In this document: positions 23,965 to 32,533 of the stretch, one piece after another | Layout: every line of letters begins with the position of its first letter | Numbering within the stretch: the first letter of the stretch is position 1 | Assembly (NCBI RefSeq): GCF_014647975.1 | Contig: NZ_BMQF01000006.1 | Coordinates: forward strand, 62,001 to 126,000 | Reading direction: 5' to 3' | Source of the DNA: Streptomyces fumigatiscleroticus | GTDB lineage: Bacteria > Actinomycetota > Actinomycetes > Streptomycetales > Streptomycetaceae | DNA length: 64,000 bases | Notes under the pieces: model-generated | Told to the model about the DNA's origin: nothing | Seen by the model: the letters and a program-made list of their open reading frames with translations, nothing else | Databases searched by the model: none | Translations under genes and position numbers: made by a program

Positions 23965-24870
23965 GTGCCGAACCACAGCCGCGTCACACGCCGCCTGGGC
24001 CTGAAGACCGCGGTGGCCGCCGCGGTCGCCCTGCCGCTGTCCGCCACCGCACCGTCCGCCGCGTCCGCCGCGACGGGCGGGCGCCGCGGCGGCCGTCTGG
24101 AGGTCATGTCGTTCAACCTGCGCTTCGCGAGCACCACCGAGCCCAACAGCTGGGCCGTGCGCAGACCGGTGATGCGGGAGCTGCTGCGCCGCGCGCGTCC
24201 CCATGTGCTCGGCACCCAGGAGGGCCTGTACCAGCAGGTGCGCGACATCGAGTCCGACCTCGGTCCGCACCACGACTGGATCGGCACCGGCCGCGCGGGC
24301 GGCAGCCGCGACGAGTTCATGGCGGTCTTCTACGACACCCGCCGGCTGGCCCCGCTGGAGTACGACCACTTCTGGCTCTCCGACACCCCGGACGTGATCG
24401 GCTCCAACACCTGGGGCGGCGGCTCGATCCGCATGGTCACCTGGGTGCGCTTCCGCGATCTGGGCGACGACGGCCGGGAGTTCTACTTCCTCGACACCCA
24501 CCTGGACAACTCCAGCCAGAACGCCCGCGCGCGTGCCGCTTCGCTGATCGCGGAGCGGATCGCCGGGCTCGACCGGTCGCTGCCCCTGGTGGTGACCGGC
24601 GACTTCAACGTCGCGGCCCACAGGAACCCGGTCTACGACACGATGCTCGGCGCCGGTCTGGCCGACAGCTGGGACGCGGCGGCCGAGCGCAGCGCGCTGT
24701 ACGCCACGTTCCACGGGCACCGGCCGCTGACGCCCGACGGCGACCGCATCGACTGGATCCTGGTGACGCCGGGCGTCACGGTGCACCGCGCGGCGATCGA
24801 CACCTTCTCCCGCGACGGGCAGTTCCCCAGCGACCATCTGCCGGTACAGGCGTCGGTCACGCTCGGCTGA
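23965..24870 (+). CDS. Secreted endonuclease/exonuclease/phosphatase family protein
   Basis: A 301-residue exported phosphodiesterase. The N-terminus VTRRLGLKTAVAAAVALPL is a signal peptide with a possible twin-arginine motif, cut after an Ala-rich ASAA stretch near residue 33. The EEP catalytic motifs are all there: MSFNLRF, LGTQEG (metal-binding Glu), LDTHLDN, VVTGDFNV, RIDWILV and SDHLPV with the catalytic Asp-His pair. Such enzymes cleave phosphate esters of nucleic acids, lipids or sugars outside the cell. The GTG at 23965 follows GAAGGAG. It is transcribed away from the DUF6986 gene and ends at a perfect terminator. Confidence 0.9.
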   Translation: MPNHSRVTRRLGLKTAVAAAVALPLSATAPSAASAATGGRRGGRLEVMSFNLRFASTTEPNSWAVRRPVMRELLRRARPHVLGTQEGLYQQVRDIESDLGPHHDWIGTGRAGGSRDEFMAVFYDTRRLAPLEYDHFWLSDTPDVIGSNTWGGGSIRMVTWVRFRDLGDDGREFYFLDTHLDNSSQNARARAASLIAERIAGLDRSLPLVVTGDFNVAAHRNPVYDTMLGAGLADSWDAAAERSALYATFHGHRPLTPDGDRIDWILVTPGVTVHRAAIDTFSRDGQFPSDHLPVQASVTLG

Positions 24871-24876
24871 GTACGG

Positions 24877-24919
24877 CCGAGGCCCCCGCGACCGTGCCTG
24901 ACGGTCGCGGGGGCCTCGG
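24877..24919. terminator. Perfect 19-bp bidirectional terminator
   Basis: Arms 24877-24895 and 24901-24919 are exact complements around the loop GCCTG. It lies between the converging EEP and etfA genes and serves both. Confidence 0.88.
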
Positions 24920-24938
24920 TGCGGTCCGGGGCGGGACC

Positions 24939-25901
24939 TCAGCCCTTGCGGGCCTTGATCTCCTCGGTCAGCTGCGGGACGACGTCGAAGAGGTCGCCGA
25001 CGACGCCGTAGTCGACCAGCTCGAAGATCGGGGCCTCGGCGTCCTTGTTGACGGCCACGATGGTCTTCGAGGTCTGCATGCCGGCCCGGTGCTGGATCGC
25101 GCCGGAGATGCCGGAGGCGATGTACAGCTGCGGCGAGACGGACTTGCCGGTCTGGCCGACCTGGTTGGTGTGCGGGTACCAGCCGGCGTCCACCGCGGCG
25201 CGCGAGGCACCGACGGCCGCGCCGAGCGAGTCGGCCAGCGCCTCGATGATCGCGAAGTTCTCGGCGCCGTTGACACCGCGGCCGCCGGAGACCACGATCG
25301 CGGCCTCGGTCAGCTCGGGGCGGCCGGTCGACTCGCGCGGGGTGCGGCCGGTGACCTTGGTGCCGGTGGCCTGCGCGGAGAAGGTGACCTCCAGGGCCTC
25401 GACGGCACCGGCGGCCGGGGCGGCCTCCACGGCGGCCGAGTTCGGCTTGACCGTGATGACCGGGGTGCCCTTGGAGACACGGGACTTGGTGGTGTAGGAC
25501 GCGGCGAACACCGACTGGGTGGCCACCGGGCCCTCGTCGCCGGCCTCCAGGTCGACGGCGTCGGTGATGATGCCGGAGCCCAGGCGCAGCGCGAGACGGG
25601 CGGCGATCTCCTTGCCCTCCGCGGAGGACGGCACCAGCACGGCGGCCGGGGAGACGGCGGCGTGGGCGGCCTGGAGGGCGTCCACCTTCGGGACGACCAG
25701 GTAGTCGGTGTACTCGGCGGCCTCGTGGGTGAGGACCTTGACGGCGCCGTGCTCGGCGAGCGTGGCGGCGGTGGCGGCGGCGCCGTTGCCCAGCGCGACG
25801 GCGACCGGCTCGCCGATGCGGCGGGCCAGGGTCAGCAGCTCCAGGGTGGGCTTGCGGACGGCACCGTCCACGTGGTCGACGTAGACGAGAACTTCAGCCA
25901 T
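24939..25901 (-). CDS. etfA: Electron transfer flavoprotein subunit alpha
   Basis: A 320-residue protein. The N-terminal domain starts [23 protein letters not shown]. The C-terminal FAD domain has [34 protein letters not shown] and [19 protein letters not shown], the ETF alpha signature. With the beta subunit it carries electrons from acyl-CoA dehydrogenases and related flavoenzymes to the respiratory chain. It is downstream of etfB on the same strand with a 63-bp gap, in the usual bacterial order. GGAGAT lies just before the ATG. Confidence 0.97.
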   Translation of the reverse strand: MAEVLVYVDHVDGAVRKPTLELLTLARRIGEPVAVALGNGAAATAATLAEHGAVKVLTHEAAEYTDYLVVPKVDALQAAHAAVSPAAVLVPSSAEGKEIAARLALRLGSGIITDAVDLEAGDEGPVATQSVFAASYTTKSRVSKGTPVITVKPNSAAVEAAPAAGAVEALEVTFSAQATGTKVTGRTPRESTGRPELTEAAIVVSGGRGVNGAENFAIIEALADSLGAAVGASRAAVDAGWYPHTNQVGQTGKSVSPQLYIASGISGAIQHRAGMQTSKTIVAVNKDAEAPIFELVDYGVVGDLFDVVPQLTEEIKARKG

Positions 25902-25964
25902 GGGATGGATCTCCTTGCGACAGTCGCGAAGTCTTCAGGCGGCGGTGAGGGACCGTCGGGTCTC

Positions 25965-26753
25965 TCAGATGAACTTCTGGCTCGCGAGGAACTCAGCGAG
26001 CTGCTTGCCGCCCTCGCCCTCGTCCTTGACGATCGTGCCCGCCGTCCGCGCGGGACGCTCGGCCGCGCTGTCCACGGTGGTGTAGGCGCCCTCGAGGCCG
26101 ACCTCCTCGGCCTCCAGGTCCAGGTCCGACAGGTCCCAGGACTCCACCGGCTTCTTCTTGGCCGCCATGATGCCCTTGAAGGACGGGTAACGGGCCTCGC
26201 CCGACTGGTCGGTGACCGAGACCACGGCCGGCAGGGAGGCCTGGAGCTGCTCGGAGGCGGCGTCGCCGTCCCGGCGGCCCTTGACCGTGCCGTCCTCGAC
26301 GGAGACCTCGGAGAGCAGGGTCACCTGCGGTACGCCCAGACGCTCGGCGAGCAGCGCGGGAACGACGCCCATGGTGCCGTCGGTGGAGGCCATGCCGGAG
26401 ATCACCAGGTCGTAACCGGCCTTCTCGATGGCCTTGGCCAGCACCAGGGAGGTGCCGATGGCGTCGGTGCCGTGCAGGTCGTCGTCCTCCACGTGAATGG
26501 CCTTGTCGGCGCCCATGGACAGCGCCTTGCGCAGCGCGTCCTTGGCGTCCTCCGGGCCCACCGTCAGGACCGTGATCTCCACGTCGTCGTCGGAGTTCTC
26601 CGAAATCTGGAGCGCCTGCTCGACGGCGTACTCGTCCAGCTCGGAGAGGAGACCGTCCACGTCGTCCCGGTCGACGGTCAGGTCATCGGCGAAGTGCCGG
26701 TCGCCAGTGGCGTCGGGCACGTACTTCACAGTGACAACGATCCTCAAGCTCAC
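25965..26753 (-). CDS. etfB: Electron transfer flavoprotein subunit beta
   Basis: A 262-residue protein, the usual length for ETF beta. MSLRIVVTVKYVPDATGDRHF opens the fold. The subunit binds AMP and contacts the dehydrogenase partners, and the recognition region near VISGMASTDGTMGVVPALLAERLGVP is clearly visible. The start is a GTG (26751-26753) preceded by AGGAGAG. It is the first gene of the etfBA operon. A LacI-type AAGCGCTT site lies about 140 bp upstream, hinting at control linked to carbon source. Confidence 0.97.
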   Translation of the reverse strand: MSLRIVVTVKYVPDATGDRHFADDLTVDRDDVDGLLSELDEYAVEQALQISENSDDDVEITVLTVGPEDAKDALRKALSMGADKAIHVEDDDLHGTDAIGTSLVLAKAIEKAGYDLVISGMASTDGTMGVVPALLAERLGVPQVTLLSEVSVEDGTVKGRRDGDAASEQLQASLPAVVSVTDQSGEARYPSFKGIMAAKKKPVESWDLSDLDLEAEEVGLEGAYTTVDSAAERPARTAGTIVKDEGEGGKQLAEFLASQKFI

Positions 26754-26893
26754 GCCGGCTCTCCTACTGCATCGTCATTTCAGTGCTGCCTCTTGCAGGC
26801 AGCATAGGCGCCCCAAGCGGACGGTCCCGTTCGGGGCGACCCGCGCTCCGAGCGAAATATTACTCGTCAGTACACCCAGTTCGTGCCCGCTAA

Positions 26894-26905
26894 GCAAGCG
26901 CTTTG
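26894..26905 (-). promoter_or_regulatory. LacI-type operator GCAAGCGCTTTG upstream of etfB
   Basis: The core AAGCGCTT (26896-26903) is identical to the core at 2216-2223. It sits between the flavin reductase stop and the etfB start, so it can only plausibly affect etfB-etfA. The repressor is not in this neighbourhood. Confidence 0.45.
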
Positions 26906-26972
26906 AACTGTGACCTTCGCAACGCAGCGTAACCGGAATCCGACAGTCGCGCGGACCCGCCCCGACGGCCGT

Positions 26973-27485
26973 TCAGTCGCGCAGGGCCGTGAACCGTCCC
27001 TGGTGGTACAGGAGCGGGCGGCCGGTGCCGGTGGGATCGCCGGCCCGGACCTCCGCCAGCACGATGCGGTGGTCGCCGGCGGGGACCCGGCCGACCACCC
27101 GGCACACCAGCCAGGCGAGCACGCCGTCGAGGACGGGGACGCCCTCCGGGCCCTCCCGCCAGACGGTGGGCGCGCCGAAGCGGTCGGCGCCGCTGCGGGC
27201 GAAGGTGGCGGCCAGCTCCTGCTGGTGCTCGCCGAGTATGTGCACGCCGACGTGGTCCGTCACGGACACCGCGGGCCAGCTGGAGGCGCCGGTGCTGATG
27301 CCGAAGGACAGCAGCGGCGGCTCGGCGGAGACGGAGGTGAGGGAGGTGGCGGTGAAGCCGACCGGACCGGCGTCACCGCGCGCGGTGATCACGGCGACTC
27401 CCGCCGCGTGCCGTCTGAAGACCGAGCGGAGCAGGTCCGGGGCGGCGGCCCGGGGCGGCGTACCGAGGCCGGGGGCGGGGGTCAT
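26973..27485 (-). CDS. Flavin reductase family protein
   Basis: A 170-residue FMN-binding split-barrel protein. DLLRSVFRRHAAGVAVITARGDAGPVGFTATSLTSVSAEPPLLSFG is the typical N-terminal core, in which the GFTATS and SFG segments contact FMN. HVGVHILGEHQQELAATFAR follows. Such proteins reduce free flavin with NAD(P)H for a monooxygenase, and the partner is usually nearby but none is obvious here. The ATG at 27483-27485 has AAGGA just upstream. The 5' region contains GTGTGTACCACC but I could not settle a promoter. Confidence 0.88.
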   Translation of the reverse strand: MTPAPGLGTPPRAAAPDLLRSVFRRHAAGVAVITARGDAGPVGFTATSLTSVSAEPPLLSFGISTGASSWPAVSVTDHVGVHILGEHQQELAATFARSGADRFGAPTVWREGPEGVPVLDGVLAWLVCRVVGRVPAGDHRIVLAEVRAGDPTGTGRPLLYHQGRFTALRD

Positions 27486-27621
27486 GAACGGGTCCTTGTG
27501 CGGGAGGCGACGCGTGGGTGGCAGCGCCCCCGCCCGGCGAGAAGGGGTTCCGGCCACATAGAGTCAGACTGACGATAGGTGGTACACACAGTCAAGTATG
27601 TTCCGGGATGTGGAAGCCGCC

Positions 27622-27948
27622 TCATACGGCCTCCCCCAGCGCGGCGATGACGTCCGCCTTGCGCGGCTGCCCGGTGGCCCGCCGCACGACGCGGCCGGCG
27701 GCGTCCAGGACCAGCACGGTCGGGGTCCTCAGGATCTCCAGCTCGCGCACCAGGCCCAGTCGGGCCTCCGCGTCGATCTCGACGTGTGTCACGCCCGGCA
27801 CCATGCCGGCCACCTCGCCCAGGACCCGCCGGGTCGCCCGGCACGGGGCGCAAAAGGCGCTGGAGAACTGCACGAGCGTGGCGCGCTCGCCGAGTTCCGC
27901 GCCCAGCTCCGCCGCGCCCAGCCGCCTGCCGTCGTCCCGCCCGCGCAC
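27622..27948 (-). CDS. Thioredoxin family protein
   Basis: A 108-residue thioredoxin-fold protein with active site SSAFCAPCRATRR (C35, C38). CAPC differs from the CGPC of general thioredoxins and resembles proteins for special disulfide or cytochrome-related tasks. LEILRTPTVLVLDAAGRVV carries the conserved cis-proline. No signal peptide is visible, so it acts in the cytoplasm. The GTG at 27946-27948 follows GGAGG with five bases spacing, which decides this start over the longer open frame. The 383 bp upstream contain only the plsC promoter region. Confidence 0.87.
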   Translation of the reverse strand: MRGRDDGRRLGAAELGAELGERATLVQFSSAFCAPCRATRRVLGEVAGMVPGVTHVEIDAEARLGLVRELEILRTPTVLVLDAAGRVVRRATGQPRKADVIAALGEAV

Positions 27949-28263
27949 CCGTACCTCCGCTCCGCCGCCCCTGCGGCACTCTCCCCGGCGCCCGCCCGCC
28001 GCGCACACCGACAGGCACGGCCACGCGGCCCGTCCCCGGTTGCAGCGCCCGCGGCACCGCGATGATTCCCGGCCCGGCATCCGGCCGCCGCCCCGGCCGC
28101 GAGTTGCCTGCTCGCCCGCCGGGTCACGGGGGCGCGGGGCAATGAGAAGGCAAAAACCCGAGGTGGATCACGGCGCCGACGTGACGAGGATTACGCCGTC
28201 GCCGGGCACCAGGGCTGGTTTGGCGCCCGTTCTTCGGGCACCATCTGCGACAAAGCCGTAAAC

Positions 28264-28277
28264 CTACGGCACCGTAG
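28264..28277 (+). promoter_or_regulatory. Operator CTACGG-CA-CCGTAG before plsC
   Basis: A perfect 6-2-6 palindrome lies 54 bp before the plsC ATG. CTACGG/CCGTAG palindromes occur at TetR-type regulators of lipid genes in actinobacteria, which fits an acyltransferase, though the regulator is not in the window. Confidence 0.5.
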
Positions 28278-28331
28278 CTTTCCACTGGGAGCCCCCTTCC
28301 CAGGCGAAGTAAGGAAGGGTCCACGCCGCCC

Positions 28332-29060
28332 ATGGCAGAACTCGTCTACCGTCCGGTCATCAATCTCGCCCGCACGATGTTCAAGGTGTGGGACCTCAGG
28401 ATCGACTGCCGGGGATCGGAGAACATCCCGCGCTCGGGCGGCGCCGTGCTGGTGAGCAACCACATCAGCTATCTGGACTTCGTCTTCAACGGCCTGGCGG
28501 CGCTGCCGCAGAAGCGCGTGGTCCGCTTCATGGCCAAGGAGTCCGTCTTCCGGCACAAAATCGCCGGTCCGCTGATGCGCGGGATGAAGCACATACCCGT
28601 CGACCGCCAGCAGGGCGAGACGGCCTACGCGCACGCGCTGGACTCGCTGCGGTCGGGGGAGGTCGTCGGCGTCTTCCCGGAGGCGACGATCTCGCAGTCG
28701 TTCACGCTGAAGAGCTTCAAGTCCGGTGCCGCGCGGCTGGCCCAGGAGGCGGGCGTGCCGCTGGTCCCGATGGCGGTGTGGGGCACGCAGCGGCTGTGGA
28801 CCAAGGGCCACCAGCGCAACTTCAAGCGCAGCCACATCCCGATCACCATCCGGGTCGGCGAGGCGGTGCAGGCCCCCCGCGACCAGTACGCGGGGGTGAT
28901 CACCCGGCGGCTGCGCGAGCGCGTGCAGGAACTGCTGGAGGCCGCGCAGCGCGCCTACCCGGTGCGGCCCCGGGACGCCCAGGACACCTGGTGGATGCCG
29001 GCCCATCTGGGCGGCACGGCCCCGACGCCGGAGCAGGTCCGCGCCGCCGAGGCGCACTGA
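28332..29060 (+). CDS. plsC: 1-acylglycerol-3-phosphate acyltransferase
   Basis: A 242-residue membrane-associated acyltransferase that makes phosphatidic acid from lysophosphatidic acid and an acyl donor. The catalytic NHISYLD motif (H44, D49) is at 43-49 and the substrate motif FPEATIS at 115-121. The third block is VPLVPMAVWGTQRLW. A palindrome lies in the promoter and AGGAAGG precedes the ATG by a suitable distance. It is alone on the plus strand and ends at a strong hairpin. The family is certain; whether it is the housekeeping plsC or a paralogue cannot be told here. Confidence 0.9.
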   Translation: MAELVYRPVINLARTMFKVWDLRIDCRGSENIPRSGGAVLVSNHISYLDFVFNGLAALPQKRVVRFMAKESVFRHKIAGPLMRGMKHIPVDRQQGETAYAHALDSLRSGEVVGVFPEATISQSFTLKSFKSGAARLAQEAGVPLVPMAVWGTQRLWTKGHQRNFKRSHIPITIRVGEAVQAPRDQYAGVITRRLRERVQELLEAAQRAYPVRPRDAQDTWWMPAHLGGTAPTPEQVRAAEAH

Positions 29061-29066
29061 ACGGCC

Positions 29067-29104
29067 GGGGCGGCCGGTCCCGGATCCACCGGGCCGGCCG
29101 CCCC
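29067..29104 (+). terminator. Hairpin after plsC
   Basis: GGGGCGGCCGGTCCCGG (29067-29083) pairs with CCGGGCCGGCCGCCCC (29089-29104), with one bulge. It is six bases after the stop codon. Confidence 0.72.
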
Positions 29105-29123
29105 GTCGGCGGACCGTCGCACC

Positions 29124-29221
29124 AGGCCCTGTCGTCACATTCCCGGCGTCCGTCCAAAGGGCGGGCCTGGCGGCGTCGCTGCCAGGCGTCGCCAGGCAGG
29201 CGGGCATTCGACGCAGGGCCT
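29124..29221. mobile_element. Possible 98-bp MITE or IS remnant with inverted ends
   Basis: The ends read AGGCCCTGTCGTCACATTCC on the left and, on the other strand, AGGCCCTGCGTCGAATGCCC on the right, matching with small indels. The inside is highly structured (GCCTGGCGGCGTCGCTGCC with nearby complements). The right end overlaps the TAG stop of the threonine-aldolase-like gene. Similar GGCCCTGTCGTCACATTCC sequences are, from memory, frequent in Streptomyces intergenic regions. No transposase is present and no clear target duplication was found. Confidence 0.5.
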
Positions 29222-30290
29222 AGCGGGCCATCTCCTCCTTCAGGGCGGCCACGAACGCGTCCACGTCCTCCTCGGTGGTGTCGTAGGCGCACATCCAGCG
29301 GACGTCGCCCGCCGCCTCGTCCCAGAAGTAGAAGCGGAAGCGCTTCTGGAGACGCTCGCCCACCTCGTGCGGCAGCCGTGCGAATACGGCGTTGGCCTGC
29401 ACCGGGTGGAGGATCTCCACGCCGTGCACCGCGCGCACGCCCTCGGCGAGCCGCCGGGCCATCTCGTTGGCGTGGCGGGCGTTGCGCAGCCACAGGTCCT
29501 TGGCGAGCAGGGCCTCCAGCTGCACCGAGACGAAGCGCATCTTGGAGGCGAGCTGCATCGACAGCTTGCGCAGATGCCGCATGCGGCGGACGGCGCCCTG
29601 GTTGATGACGACGACCGCCTCGCCGAACATCGCGCCGTTCTTGGTGCCGCCCAGCGAGAGGATGTCGACGCCGGCCGCGTTGGTGAACGTCCGCATCGGG
29701 ACGTCCAGGGACGCGGCGGCGTTGGCTATCCGGGAGCCGTCGAGGTGCACCTTCATGCCGCGCTCGTGGGCGTGGTCGCAGATGGCGCGGATCTCGGCGG
29801 GCGTGTAGAGGGTGCCCAGCTCGGTGCTCTGGGTGAGCGAGACGACCTGCGGCATGGCGCGGTGCTCGTCCTCCCAGCCGTAGGCCTGCCGGTCGATCAG
29901 CTCGGGGGTGAGCTTGCCGTCGGGCGTGGGCACGGTCAGCAGTTTGAGGCCGCCGACGCGCTCGGGGGCGCCGCACTCGTCGACGTTGATGTGCGCGCTC
30001 TCGGCGCAGATCACCGCGCCCCAGCGGTCGGTGACGGCCTGGAGGGCGACGACGTTGGCGCCGGTGCCGTTGAAGACCGGGAACGCCTCGGCCGTGGGCC
30101 CGAAGTGGCCGCGGACCACGCGCTGGAGGTTCTCGGTGTACGCGTCCTCGCCGTAGGCGGTCTGGTGCCCGCCGTTGGCCAGGGCCAGGGCGGCGAGCAC
30201 CTCCGGGTGGACCCCGGCGTAGTTGTCGCTGGCGAAGCCGCGGACGTCGGGGTCGTGGTGCCGGCGCGCGTCGGTCTTGGGAGGGTTCAC
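29220..30290 (-). CDS. Threonine aldolase / beta-eliminating lyase family protein
   Basis: A 356-residue PLP enzyme of fold type I. FASDNYAGVHPEV opens the domain and HINVDECGAPE contains H100, which stacks on the cofactor. VHLDGSRIANAAASL (182-196) gives the Asp that holds the pyridine nitrogen, and SLGGTKNGAMFG contains the Schiff-base lysine K217. It cleaves threonine or a related beta-hydroxy amino acid to glycine and an aldehyde. The start is the GTG at 30288-30290 that overlaps the SDR stop. The gene ends in TAG, which lies within the right end of the possible MITE, so the original 3' end may have been altered. Confidence 0.9.
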   Translation of the reverse strand: MNPPKTDARRHHDPDVRGFASDNYAGVHPEVLAALALANGGHQTAYGEDAYTENLQRVVRGHFGPTAEAFPVFNGTGANVVALQAVTDRWGAVICAESAHINVDECGAPERVGGLKLLTVPTPDGKLTPELIDRQAYGWEDEHRAMPQVVSLTQSTELGTLYTPAEIRAICDHAHERGMKVHLDGSRIANAAASLDVPMRTFTNAAGVDILSLGGTKNGAMFGEAVVVINQGAVRRMRHLRKLSMQLASKMRFVSVQLEALLAKDLWLRNARHANEMARRLAEGVRAVHGVEILHPVQANAVFARLPHEVGERLQKRFRFYFWDEAAGDVRWMCAYDTTEEDVDAFVAALKEEMAR

Positions 30291-31033
30291 GGCTTCTCGG
30301 TGAGCCACAGACGGTTTCCGTTCACTTCCGCGGCGGGCTTCTCCCAGACTCCGGCGACGGCGTCGGCCAGGTCGGCGACGTCCGTGAAGCCCGCGAACTT
30401 CGCGTTGGGCCGCTCGGCGCGCATCGCGTCGTGCACCAACGCCTTGACCACCAGGATCGCAGCCGCGGACGTCGGTCCCTGCTCGCCCCCCGCCTTGCGG
30501 AAGTAGTCGGCCAGCGCCAGCGTCCAGGCCTCGGCGGCGGCCTTGGCGGCGGCGTAGGCGGCGTTGCCCGCGGTCGGCCTGCTCGCGCCGGCCGCGCTGA
30601 TCAGGACGTACCGGCCGCGGTCGCTGCGCTGCAAAGCCTCGTGGAAGGCGAGGGAGGTGTGCTGCACGGTGCGGATGAGCAGCTTCTCCAGCAGCTCCCA
30701 GTCGCCGAGGTCGGTCTTGGCGAAGGTCTCGCTGCCGCGCCAGCCGCCGACCAGATGGACGAGCCCGTCGACATGGCCGTGGTCCCGCTCGATGCGCGCC
30801 GCCCAGTCGCGGGTGGATGCCAGATCGAGCAGGTCGACCGTCTCGCCGGTGACGGTGGCGCCGCCGTGCGCGTAGCGCGCCGCGTCCACGGCCTCGGCCA
30901 GCCGCTCCGGGTCGTTGTCCGAGCCGACGACGGTCGCCCCCGCCTCGGCCAGCCGCAGCAGCGCCGCCCGGCCGGCGGGCCCGCCCGCACCGGCCACCGC
31001 GATCACCGCGCCGTCGAGCGCCCCGTTCCCCAT
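30287..31033 (-). CDS. SDR family NAD(P)-dependent oxidoreductase
   Basis: A 248-residue short-chain dehydrogenase. The cofactor loop is VAGAGGPAGRAAL, a variant of TGxxxGxG. The catalytic site reads YVLISAAGASRPTAGNAAYAAAKAAAEAW with Ser, Tyr and Lys in place. The C-terminus ends GNRLWLTEKP. The substrate is unknown. GAGGCGAGGA precedes the ATG. It lies between the DUF6421 and threonine-aldolase-like genes on the same strand with short or overlapping junctions, so the three genes are probably one operon. Confidence 0.9.
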   Translation of the reverse strand: MGNGALDGAVIAVAGAGGPAGRAALLRLAEAGATVVGSDNDPERLAEAVDAARYAHGGATVTGETVDLLDLASTRDWAARIERDHGHVDGLVHLVGGWRGSETFAKTDLGDWELLEKLLIRTVQHTSLAFHEALQRSDRGRYVLISAAGASRPTAGNAAYAAAKAAAEAWTLALADYFRKAGGEQGPTSAAAILVVKALVHDAMRAERPNAKFAGFTDVADLADAVAGVWEKPAAEVNGNRLWLTEKP

Positions 31034-31077
31034 GGTCCTCGCCTCCTGAGCAGTCGTCGCCGCGCCGCCGGTCCCGC

Positions 31078-32475
31078 TCACGCGGCCGTCCGCCCGGCGC
31101 CGTCGGCGGTGATCCCCTTGGTAGAGGCGATCACGTTCTTCAGCTTCTTCGCCAGCGCTTCGTAGAACATGCTCAGCGGAAACTCGTCCGGAAGCACGTC
31201 GTCGACGAGTTTGCGCGGCGGCAGGGTCAGGTCCAGCGCGTCGGGACCCTTGGCCCACTTGGAGCCGGGGTGCGGGGCGAGATAGCGGGAGACCAGCTCG
31301 TACCCGGCGAACCAGTGGACGAGCTTGGGGCGGTCGATGCCGTCGCGGTACAGCGTCTCTATCTCGGCGCAGAGCCGGTTGGTGACCCGCGGGGCGCGCT
31401 CCCAGTCGAGGAAGAGCCGGTTGTCGGTCCAGCGGACGACGTCGTGCCGGTGCAGATAGGCGAAGAGCAGCTGGCCGCCGAGGCCGTCGTAGTTGCGGAC
31501 GCGCTCACCGGTGACCGGGAAGCGGAACATCCGGTCGAACAGCACCGCGTACTGCACGTCGCGGGCCTGCGGCACACCGTCCGCCGCCAGCTTCACGGCC
31601 TCCTTGAAGGCGGTGAGGTCGCAGCGGAGTTCCTCCAGGCCGTACATCCAGAACGGCTGGCGCTGCTTGATCATGAACGGGTCGAAGGGCAGGTCGCCGT
31701 GGCTGTGGGTGCGGTCGTGGATCATGTCCCAGAGCACGAAGGCCTCTTCGCAGCGCTTCTGGTCGTGCACCATCGCGGCGACGTCCTCGGGCAGGTCCAG
31801 GCCGAGGATGTCGACGGCGGCGGCGGTCACGCGCCGGAAGCGGGCGGCCTCCCGGTCGCAGAAGATGCCGCCCCAGCTGAACCGCTCCGGCGCCTCGCGC
31901 ACGGCGATGGTCTCGGGGAAGAGGACGGCGGAGTTGGTGTCGTAGCCGGAGGTGAAGTCCTCGAAGGTGATGCCGCAGAACAGCGGGTTGTCGTAGCGGG
32001 TGCGCTCCAGTTCGGCCAGCCAGTCGGGCCAGACCATGCGCAGCACGACCGCCTCCAGATTGCGGTCCGGGTTGCCGTTCTGCGTGTACATGGGGAAGAC
32101 GACCAGGTGCTGGAGGCCGTCCGCGCGGCCGGCGGCGGGCTGGAAGGCCAGCAGCGAGTCGAGGAAGTCGGGCACGCCGAAGCCGCCGTCGGCCCAGCGG
32201 CCGAGGTCCGCGACGAGGGCCTCGTGGTACGCGCGGTCGTGCGGAAGCAGCGGGGACAGCTCCCGGACGGCGTCGGCGGCACGGCGCACGGCCCGCTCGG
32301 CGTCGGCACGGTCCGGGGCGCCCTCGGCGCCGAAGTCGATGGCCCCGTCCTTGGACTGCCATGGCCGGATCTGCTCCACGGCATCCTTGAGCACGGGCCA
32401 CGCCGGGTGCTCCACCACCCTGGCCACCGGAGGAACCTGCTCCTCCGTACCCACCTGCACAAGAATTTCCGTCAT
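31078..32475 (-). CDS. DUF6421 family protein
   Basis: A 465-residue soluble protein of a family conserved in Streptomyces and named DUF6421. It has no signal peptide or membrane segment. Distinct segments are VVFPMYTQNGNPDRNLEAVVL, FSWGGIFCDREAARF, VLWDMIHDRTHSHGDLPFDP and VRWTDNRLFLDWERAPR; the HDRTHSHGD stretch could bind a metal. The role is unknown to me. The ATG at 32475 is preceded by GGAGGAT. Immediately upstream lies a long inverted repeat that would fold in the mRNA leader. It heads an operon with an SDR and a threonine-aldolase-like gene. Confidence 0.82.
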   Translation of the reverse strand: MTEILVQVGTEEQVPPVARVVEHPAWPVLKDAVEQIRPWQSKDGAIDFGAEGAPDRADAERAVRRAADAVRELSPLLPHDRAYHEALVADLGRWADGGFGVPDFLDSLLAFQPAAGRADGLQHLVVFPMYTQNGNPDRNLEAVVLRMVWPDWLAELERTRYDNPLFCGITFEDFTSGYDTNSAVLFPETIAVREAPERFSWGGIFCDREAARFRRVTAAAVDILGLDLPEDVAAMVHDQKRCEEAFVLWDMIHDRTHSHGDLPFDPFMIKQRQPFWMYGLEELRCDLTAFKEAVKLAADGVPQARDVQYAVLFDRMFRFPVTGERVRNYDGLGGQLLFAYLHRHDVVRWTDNRLFLDWERAPRVTNRLCAEIETLYRDGIDRPKLVHWFAGYELVSRYLAPHPGSKWAKGPDALDLTLPPRKLVDDVLPDEFPLSMFYEALAKKLKNVIASTKGITADGAGRTAA

Positions 32476-32491
32476 GTTCCATCCTCCACGG

Positions 32492-32533
32492 GAGAACCTC
32501 GCGTATGGACACCGTATGCATACGAGGTTTCTC
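32492..32533 (-). promoter_or_regulatory. Long inverted repeat in the leader of the DUF6421 gene
   Basis: GAGAACCTCGCGTATG (32492-32507) and CATACGAGGTTTCTC (32519-32533) pair with two single-base irregularities. The right arm contains most of a perfect palindrome CGTATGCATACG (32513-32524). The structure ends 16 bases before the ATG, next to the Shine-Dalgarno sequence. It may be an operator for a repressor or a leader hairpin affecting translation. The rest of the gap to 32788 shows nothing else. Confidence 0.6.

Noticed and set aside
27549..27600. A promoter for the flavin reductase at TTGACT ... TATCGT on the minus strand
   Set aside because: The spacing of 12 bp between the two boxes is too short for a normal promoter.
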